Shown here: piece after piece, positions 58,751 to 64,000 of the stretch
Numbering within the stretch: the first letter of the stretch is position 1
How the letters are laid out: each line of letters begins with the position of its first letter
Assembly: GCA_902806565.1 (NCBI GenBank)
Contig: CADCXA010000030.1
Coordinates: 744,001 to 808,000, forward strand
Source of the DNA: Hypoxylon rubiginosum
Taxonomy: Eukaryota > Ascomycota > Sordariomycetes > Xylariales > Hypoxylaceae
Direction of reading: 5' to 3'
Length of the DNA stretch: 64,000 bases
Notes under the pieces: generated by a model
Databases searched by the model: none
What the model was told of the DNA's origin: nothing
Seen by the model: the letters and a program-made list of their open reading frames with translations, nothing else
Position numbers and translations under genes: made by a program

Positions 58751-60634
58751 TTATAGCTTGTACCGGAAGTGCTTGTTCTGCTTGTCAGTCAAGTCATCAA
58801 AACCTTCTAGCAGTTCTTCTTCTGACGCCTCGGCATGCATGCCCATTTTGTCGCGCTTCTTGTTATCGTGCCAGCACCACAGTGTATATAGACCCTGGAT
58901 TAGGGCGACAGCACAATACGTCCCGAGCAGCCCCTTGATTGCGGTCGGGTATCTTGGTACCTCCCAAGACAGGAAAAGATGAGGGCCGATGATGCTGCGG
59001 GAACACACAAGTTAGCAGATGTCATGACAGTACTACGGAAGCTTCAAGATATCAACTTACTTTCCGACAACGTAACATACGAAATAGATTCCCATAACGG
59101 TACTCCTCTTGGTATGTCCAGCTACATTCACGCCGGGAATTGTCCAGCTAAGTACAATGGGTGAGCCAAGGACGTTCTGCAGCCAGCACATGGCAACAAG
59201 GGCGTAGCGGTTCTCGATATTTATAGTAAGAATGCCAACAAGTCCGGCTATGCCAGGTAAGCACCCGAGAACGATAGCGGCGCCAATCATGTTCGGTCGC
59301 TGCGAAACCCACCCGAGTATAAGGCACCCGACAACTTCGAACGCTCCTCCGGGTGCTTGCATCAGAGATGCTCTGAGCGCATCGAAGTTGAATCCTTTGA
59401 TGATAGCCGACATGAAGTTGGTAACAGCGCCATTAAGAATGCCAATGGCTATTGCATTCATCCAGAGGAGGTAACACTTTCCGTCTAACAATGCCTCCTT
59501 AATCTGGTAAGTCCTGATCGTTGAATCCTTAAGGCCGATCTGGTTGTTAGAGATGCGCCAGACCGCAACGACACGTTCGTACTCGTTTAGCATCTTCGCG
59601 TTGTGAGGTCCGTCGGGAAGGTAGAGCACGATGACGAATCCCCAGACGAAGGTGAGAGCACCGACGATCTACACGCAATCGAAGTTAGCCTTTGCCGTGA
59701 GGATTTCTAGTGACTGGCCCTACGAGGAATATTAGCTTCCATTGAGCTATCGACAGGCCATCAGCCACCCCCGAGGCATAAGCTAGAAGGGCGCCAATGA
59801 TATTCGAAACACCGTTCGTGCATAGCCAAACCGAGCTGCGCATGGTCTGTTCCCGGCGGGTCCATAACATAGAAGTCAATATTACCCAGGCGGGCGAAAT
59901 GCAACCTTCTAACATGCCTAGGAAGAAGCGGATGGCGAAGAAGCCACTGAAGTTGAAGACAGTGGCTTGTAACATGCAGACGATTCCCCAGACGAACAGC
60001 ATGCCGCCGACCAGCTTTCCGACGGCGATGCGCTGCAATAACAAATTCCAGGGCCATGCTCCGCCTTGACGACCCAATTAGTCTCTCCTTTAGTACCTGT
60101 GTAGGTCATGATAGCCAACTTACAGAGCCAACCAAAGTACAGGGCGGAGGCAACCCAGGAGTAGTTATCCCCTGACATATTCGTATCAGCCTGCAAGCCG
60201 TAGGCGTTTGAATAGTTGAGGCTACATACCATTAGCTGGTCGGATCATCGGGTTTCACTGCATGTCCGTCACGAGTAAAACGTACGTCTGCTTGTCGAGA
60301 AATGACAACATGTATGTACACATCATCTTCACCAGGGCCCTTAAGTCAGCGGGTGCTACGAAGGACGAGACATCGGACTTAGGTGCCGTACCATCGGAAG
60401 AACCATAAGATCCAATTTCCATCGGACCTTGACGGCGTCGACTTCAAGTTGGGCTCTGTCATATTGCAGCGACTGCTCCAACATGCCCTTACCCAGCTCG
60501 TTGAGATCATTCCGTCGATGGATGAGTCGCTGGAATGCATTCTGCTTGGGTAGCACAGAGCTGACCCCGCGCTCCGAATCAGCGGCGCTCTCGGAGATCG
60601 GGACATTCTCTTTCTCGGACATCTTCTCAGACAT
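58751..60634 (-). CDS. Dal5-like MFS permease (anion:cation symporter family)
   Basis: Six exons: 60634-60392, 60326-60286, 60221-60124, 60064-59724, 59668-59061 and 58994-58751, with introns of 55-66 nt, all in phase, give about 524 aa. A hydrophilic N-terminus is followed by the ACS-family start (VRWKLDLMVLPM, then YMLSFLDKQTLNYSNAYGL), GAWPWNLLLQRIAVGKLVG, the RFFLGMLEGCISPAW motif, WTRREQTMRSSVWL, YLPDGPHNAKML in the central loop, and a C-terminal SEEELLEGFDDLTDKQN tail typical of allantoate/nicotinate-type permeases. It should import a small carboxylate or ureide at the plasma membrane. The substrate is not fixed by sequence. An ATG at 60622 is an alternative start. Divergent from the amidase gene at 61525. 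Confidence 0.9.
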
Positions 60635-61524
60635 TTTTGCGGCCGTGATCGGGACGAAGCGAAGTTCACAAAGAAACGCGTAAACCTGTGAGGTTTAGGA
60701 ATTGCGAAGCACAAATGCTAGGTACTCCTATCATTCCTAATATGCTAGGAGAGGAGGCAAACATGTTCGCGACGGCGTCCTCCGAAGACACTGATATCTG
60801 ATAGGTCGAGGTTACAGTAGGGAGGCATGCATGATAAGATCCTTGCTGTTTTGGCGGGAGTGCAGACATGGTGTTCAGACGTGACGTCGCCGTGCCGCTC
60901 CGCGTTATCATTTCGCACAAACGGACATACACCGAAGCGCTCTCACCAATTGTGCGGGCGCCTGAGGTGAAAGTCAATCAAATCGGTCTAAAATGCACCA
61001 TACTTTGGGTAGGTAAGTATACCATAGTGTTTAGCTTGAGCACTGAAGAAGGTATGTACCTAGGTAGGTAAGTAAGGGGCTGTATTCCGGAGATAGCAAT
61101 AGGCAACGAACGGCAGGATAAATTACCAGATAGGCGGTACCCGATCCGAGGAAGCCAAGAATAACACCAGCTGCCACGATAAGGTGGGAAGGATTCTCGG
61201 GGTCGATTATCAGATTATCTAGCATATAGTGGATCTAAGCGCCTACATATGTACCCCAACCAACGACAACATCCCACTCGGGCGTTCTACAGGCGGTTTT
61301 AGGTGCAATCCCGTACCTGAGTTCTCCTCAATCTCCAACCCCTCATAGAGAAAGGCGGCTTCATACCCCACTCTATAAGAGGGTGCTATGAACTTCCTAA
61401 TGGTGGTGGTGTGATATTGCCCTTTTCAGGGGCTACACCTATTTAAGTAGAACTTCTATATTTCGATACTCGCTACTAGGTGTCGTATCTAGGATATATC
61501 CAAAATTAAAAATTAAAATCCAAG
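60635..61524. promoter_or_regulatory. Divergent promoter with multiple GATA sites
   Basis: An 890-base region between the permease (minus) and the amidase (plus). GATAAG occurs at 60833-60838 and 61178-61183, GATAA at 61117-61121, and GATAA on the minus strand (TTATC) at 61207-61211 and 61215-61219, the last two only eight bases apart. Further GATA cores lie at 61092 and 61129. Clustered or paired GATA elements are the binding pattern of nitrogen regulators of the NIT2/AreA type. TACCTAGGTA is at 61057. A small open frame (61031-61225, minus) also lies here. Confidence 0.45.
61031..61225 (-). CDS. Possible small membrane protein (64 codons)
   Basis: An ATG-started frame with one clear hydrophobic helix (HLIVAAGVILGFLGSGTAYL) after a short acidic N-terminus. 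A GTAATT at the end of the helix could be a splice donor into the open frame 60666-60977 on the same strand. I recognise no family, and it may be chance coding within a promoter. Confidence 0.22.
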   Translation of the reverse strand: MLDNLIIDPENPSHLIVAAGVILGFLGSGTAYLVIYPAVRCLLLSPEYSPLLTYLGTYLLQCSS

Positions 61525-63326
61525 ATGGGCGTCGACCAGGAACCAGTGACCAAGAAGACTTGGCAAGAACTCCAAGCAGCTAAAGAGGCAGAGCGCAACG
61601 CGAGAATACCGGAAGAATGGAAGTTAAGGCCCGACCAACTCCCGTCAGAAGACGTAGTTGATCTTCGACCCATTGTCAAATCATGCGGGATCCTGTCTCC
61701 GGCCGAGTTGGCCATAACCGGCGAGGAATACGATGCGACCTCGCTAGCGGCCGCCATCGCCGCGGGCAAGTTCACGGCCGTCGAGGTGGTGACGGCCTTC
61801 TGCAAGCGCGCCGCGGTAGGGCAACAGCTGTGCAACATGCTGACCGAGATCATGTTCGCGGACGCGATACAGAGGGCCAAGGAGCTAGACGACATCTTCG
61901 CGAGCACCGGCAAGGTGGTCGGGCCGCTGCACGGGGTCCCGATGACCTGGAAGGAGTGTTTCCACTTCAAAGGGTACGACTCGACCAACGGGTACATGTC
62001 GCGCGTCTTCCAGCCGGCGGACCGCACGTCGCCGCTGCCGGCGCTCCTGCAGGCCGCCGGCGCCGTCGTCATCTCCAAGACGAACGTGCCGCAGACCATG
62101 CTCGTCGCCGAGGCCCACAACAACGTGTTCGGCCGGACCCGGAACCCGGTCCACGCGCGCCTGACCTGCGGCGGCAGCAGCGGCGGCGAGGGCGCGAGCC
62201 AGGCGTTCCGGTGCAGCGCCCTCGGCGTCGGCACCGACGTCGGCGGCTCCGTCCGCATCCCCGCCGCCTGCAACGGCGTGTACGGCTACAAGCCGAGCTT
62301 CGGCGTCATTCCCATGGCCGGGTACTCGTACTCCGGCTGGCCCGGCTCCAACACGGGCGTCCCGGCCGTCTCGGGGCCCCTCGGCCACTCCGTGCGCGAC
62401 CTCGCGCTCTTCGCGGCCGTCGTCCGCGCCGCCGAGCCCTGGCGGTTCGACCCGGCCGTCGCGCCGGGCGTCATGGAGGGCGAGCCCGCGGCGCGGAGAC
62501 CCGTCGTCGGCGTCATGCGCGCGTCGGGGATCGCGCCGCACCCGCCGGTGCGCCGGGCGATACGGGAGGCGGCGGCCAAGCTGGCGGCGGCCGGGCTCGA
62601 GGTGCGGGAGTTCGCGCCGCCGGACCTGCTGGCGGTGCGCGACATCTCGGAGCAGCTGTTCACGCTGGACGGGCTGTCGTACCCGAAGGGGGAGTGCGCG
62701 CGGTCGGGCGAGCCGCCCGTGCCGAGCGTGCTGGCGATCGGGTTCTGGGACCTGCCGGCCAAGACGCAGGAGGAGGCGTGGGCGTGGAACGCGAGGAAGG
62801 GCGGGGTGCAGAAGGAGATGCTGGACGAGTGGCAGCGGGTGGGCTGCGACGTCGTGCTGGCGCCTGTTGGCCCGCACACGGCGCCGAGGCCGGGGGAGTG
62901 GACTAGCGATCACTATACAGTGGTGTGGAACGTGTGCGATGTAGGTGTTATTGGGGTTTTCTCCTTTTTTCTTCTCGATGCATGAGCTTCTTCAATACGA
63001 ATTTAGGGGATTTTCTTTAACGCGGTCTCTAGTACCCGGCTATCATCGTGCCCTTTACGCATGCCGATCCGGCTCTCGATCCGGCGGACGTCGAGTTCAA
63101 GCCTATGAACGAAGCCGACAAGAAGAACCATGATTTGTGTAAGCAAATGTTTTTTTTTTCTATTATGGAATATTGATGGTTGGCAGCTAGCTGATATATT
63201 CTAGATGACCCCGATTTCTTCAAGGGCGCGCCGGTTGCTTTACAGATCGTTGGGCCGAGGCTAGGGGATAAGCAGCTGCTTAAGGACGCTGAACTTCTCG
63301 ATAGTATTTTGAATGGCACTGCATAA
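61525..63326 (+). CDS. Amidase signature enzyme (fungal acetamidase-like)
   Basis: Three exons: 61525-62940, 63033-63138 and 63205-63326, with introns of 92 and 66 nt, give about 547 aa. The amidase-signature Ser-cisSer-Lys triad is present: Lys in PLHGVPMTWKECF, the cis-Ser in the Gly/Ser loop CGGSSGGEGA, and the nucleophile Ser in GVGTDVGGSVRIPA. The C-terminus (YPAIIVPFTHADP, then GAPVALQIVGPRL) is usual for the fungal AmdS-like group. It hydrolyses a carboxamide to the acid plus ammonia; the substrate is unknown. It is divergent from the Dal5-like permease across a GATA-rich promoter, which suggests a nitrogen-scavenging pair. The large first exon is extremely GC-rich at third codon positions, which creates long false ORFs in other frames. 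Confidence 0.93.
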
Positions 63327-63556
63327 AGGTCCATGGTTAGCAGATTCGGTCTTTCTACGCTTTACCATAGCTAGAACTGTTCAGTTCTAATGAAAGGGGA
63401 ATTTCTCTTACCCCTATTTGAATTTTCGCCTATCGCTTTAGCGCATCTTATTCACACCGTGCGTCGTCCTTCTCCACGCCTAACGTTAAAAGCAAACTAA
63501 GCGGTCCAAAATTCCATCAAACCCTCGCTAGGGAGTCCACTTTCTAGCCTCCGCAG
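63327..63556. other. Gap between amidase and tRNA-Tyr
   Basis: 230 bases, 3' flank of the amidase gene. No gene. Confidence 0.5.
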
Positions 63557-63643
63557 CCCTTGGTAGTCTAGTTGGTTATGGCGTTCGGCTGTAATTGTTA
63601 CGATTGTTACCGAAAAGTCACCGGTTCGATTCCGGTCCGAGGG
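63557..63643 (+). tRNA. tRNA-Tyr (GTA) with 14-nt intron
   Basis: The acceptor stem is CCCTTGG with CCGAGGG (C1-G72, typical of eukaryotic Tyr), D arm around TAGTCTAGTTGGTTATGG, and anticodon stem TTCGG/CCGAA. The loop is CTGTAA, an intron (63595-63608), then A. The intron sits one base 3' of the anticodon, the canonical place. T arm ACCGG-TTCGATT-CCGGT. Discriminator A at 63644. A T5 run follows at about 63653, a Pol III terminator. Confidence 0.92.
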
Positions 63644-63644
63644 A

Positions 63645-64000
63645 GTCCTATATTTTTGGATTTATCCTCGAGTTCGTTTTAGTAGCGCTTGCATGTATCC
63701 GGTGGAGTGAGCCTAGGGGGGATCTTTAAGAGAGCTAGGGCTAGGGTATGTTTTAATCCACAGTATAGCGTCCTATCAAAGAACAAAGCATACAGTCGTG
63801 AGCCTTATGAGGGAGGTTATGAGGTAAACATGAGGCTCTTATTACTTAAATTTGGTAGCCGCAAGTGGGCGCATGCGTTTCCATGAGTGTTACTGTATTT
63901 GGACACAACAGTAGCGTTGAAGTAAGGTCATGCAAGATTCGTATAACCAACGGAAAGTGGCTACGGTCTAGATGTCTTCCAACCCATACATAGCCATCCA
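63645..64000. other. Right end of the window
   Basis: Holds the Pol III terminator of tRNA-Tyr. The frame at 63689-63886 has no recognisable feature. No gene supported. Confidence 0.5.

Noticed and set aside
61683..62913. Very long alternative frames over the amidase gene (407 aa plus strand, 342 aa minus strand)
   Set aside because: They are Arg/Gly/Ala-rich shadows caused by high GC at third codon positions; the amidase frame has the catalytic motifs.

Overview
The window reads as nuclear DNA of a filamentous ascomycete (Pezizomycotina, probably Sordariomycetes). Most genes carry short introns, mostly 47-155 nt, with GT..AG ends and CTAAC/CTAAT-like branch sites. The products are typical of such fungi: a QDE-2-type Argonaute, a GH81 glucanase, highly reducing polyketide synthase sequence, fungal MFS families, a Stn1 OB-fold protein and a tRNA-Tyr with an intron. 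No bacterial operons, CRISPR arrays, rDNA or telomeric repeats are visible. Exon borders below were placed by eye from frame continuity, splice signals and family motifs, so they are predictions.

Layout. 0-2 kb: C2H2 zinc-finger regulator (minus), with open reading continuing in frame beyond its TAG. 4.8-5.7 kb: a fungal orphan protein with a nuclease-like motif. 5.7-17.5 kb: a gene desert. 17.5-20.7 kb: RING protein, small mitochondrial-type protein, GPI-anchored Cys-rich surface protein. 22.7-25.9 kb: F-box gene with a one-base frameshift, small Cys-rich ORF, kinase-like protein. 27.9-30.0 kb: 14-TM-type drug efflux MFS. 31.1-34.5 kb: Argonaute. 37.7-42.0 kb: remnant of a secondary-metabolite locus, where the ER-KR-ACP end of a reducing PKS (minus) meets a P450 (plus) that has lost its N-terminus; the two truncated 5' sides meet head to head near 40.66 kb. 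42.3 kb: tRNA-Lys. 42.7-45.7 kb: compact housekeeping block (RibD-like deaminase, DNAJC9-like J protein, Stn1). 46.8-49.6 kb: secreted GH81 glucanase. 51.9-53.8 kb: vacuolar-type Ca2+/H+ antiporter. 54.6-56.0 kb: two-domain glyoxalase I. 56.4-58.1 kb: MFS transporter. 58.8-63.3 kb: a Dal5-like permease and an amidase, divergently transcribed around a promoter with many GATA sites. 63.6 kb: tRNA-Tyr.

How the genes relate. Most are independent housekeeping or accessory genes. The clearest functional pair is the permease plus amidase, which together would import and hydrolyse an organic nitrogen compound under GATA-factor control. The clearest structural anomaly is the PKS/P450 breakpoint. Intergenic DNA is marked by a repeated palindrome, TACCTAGGTA, seen ten times exactly and never in a predicted exon.
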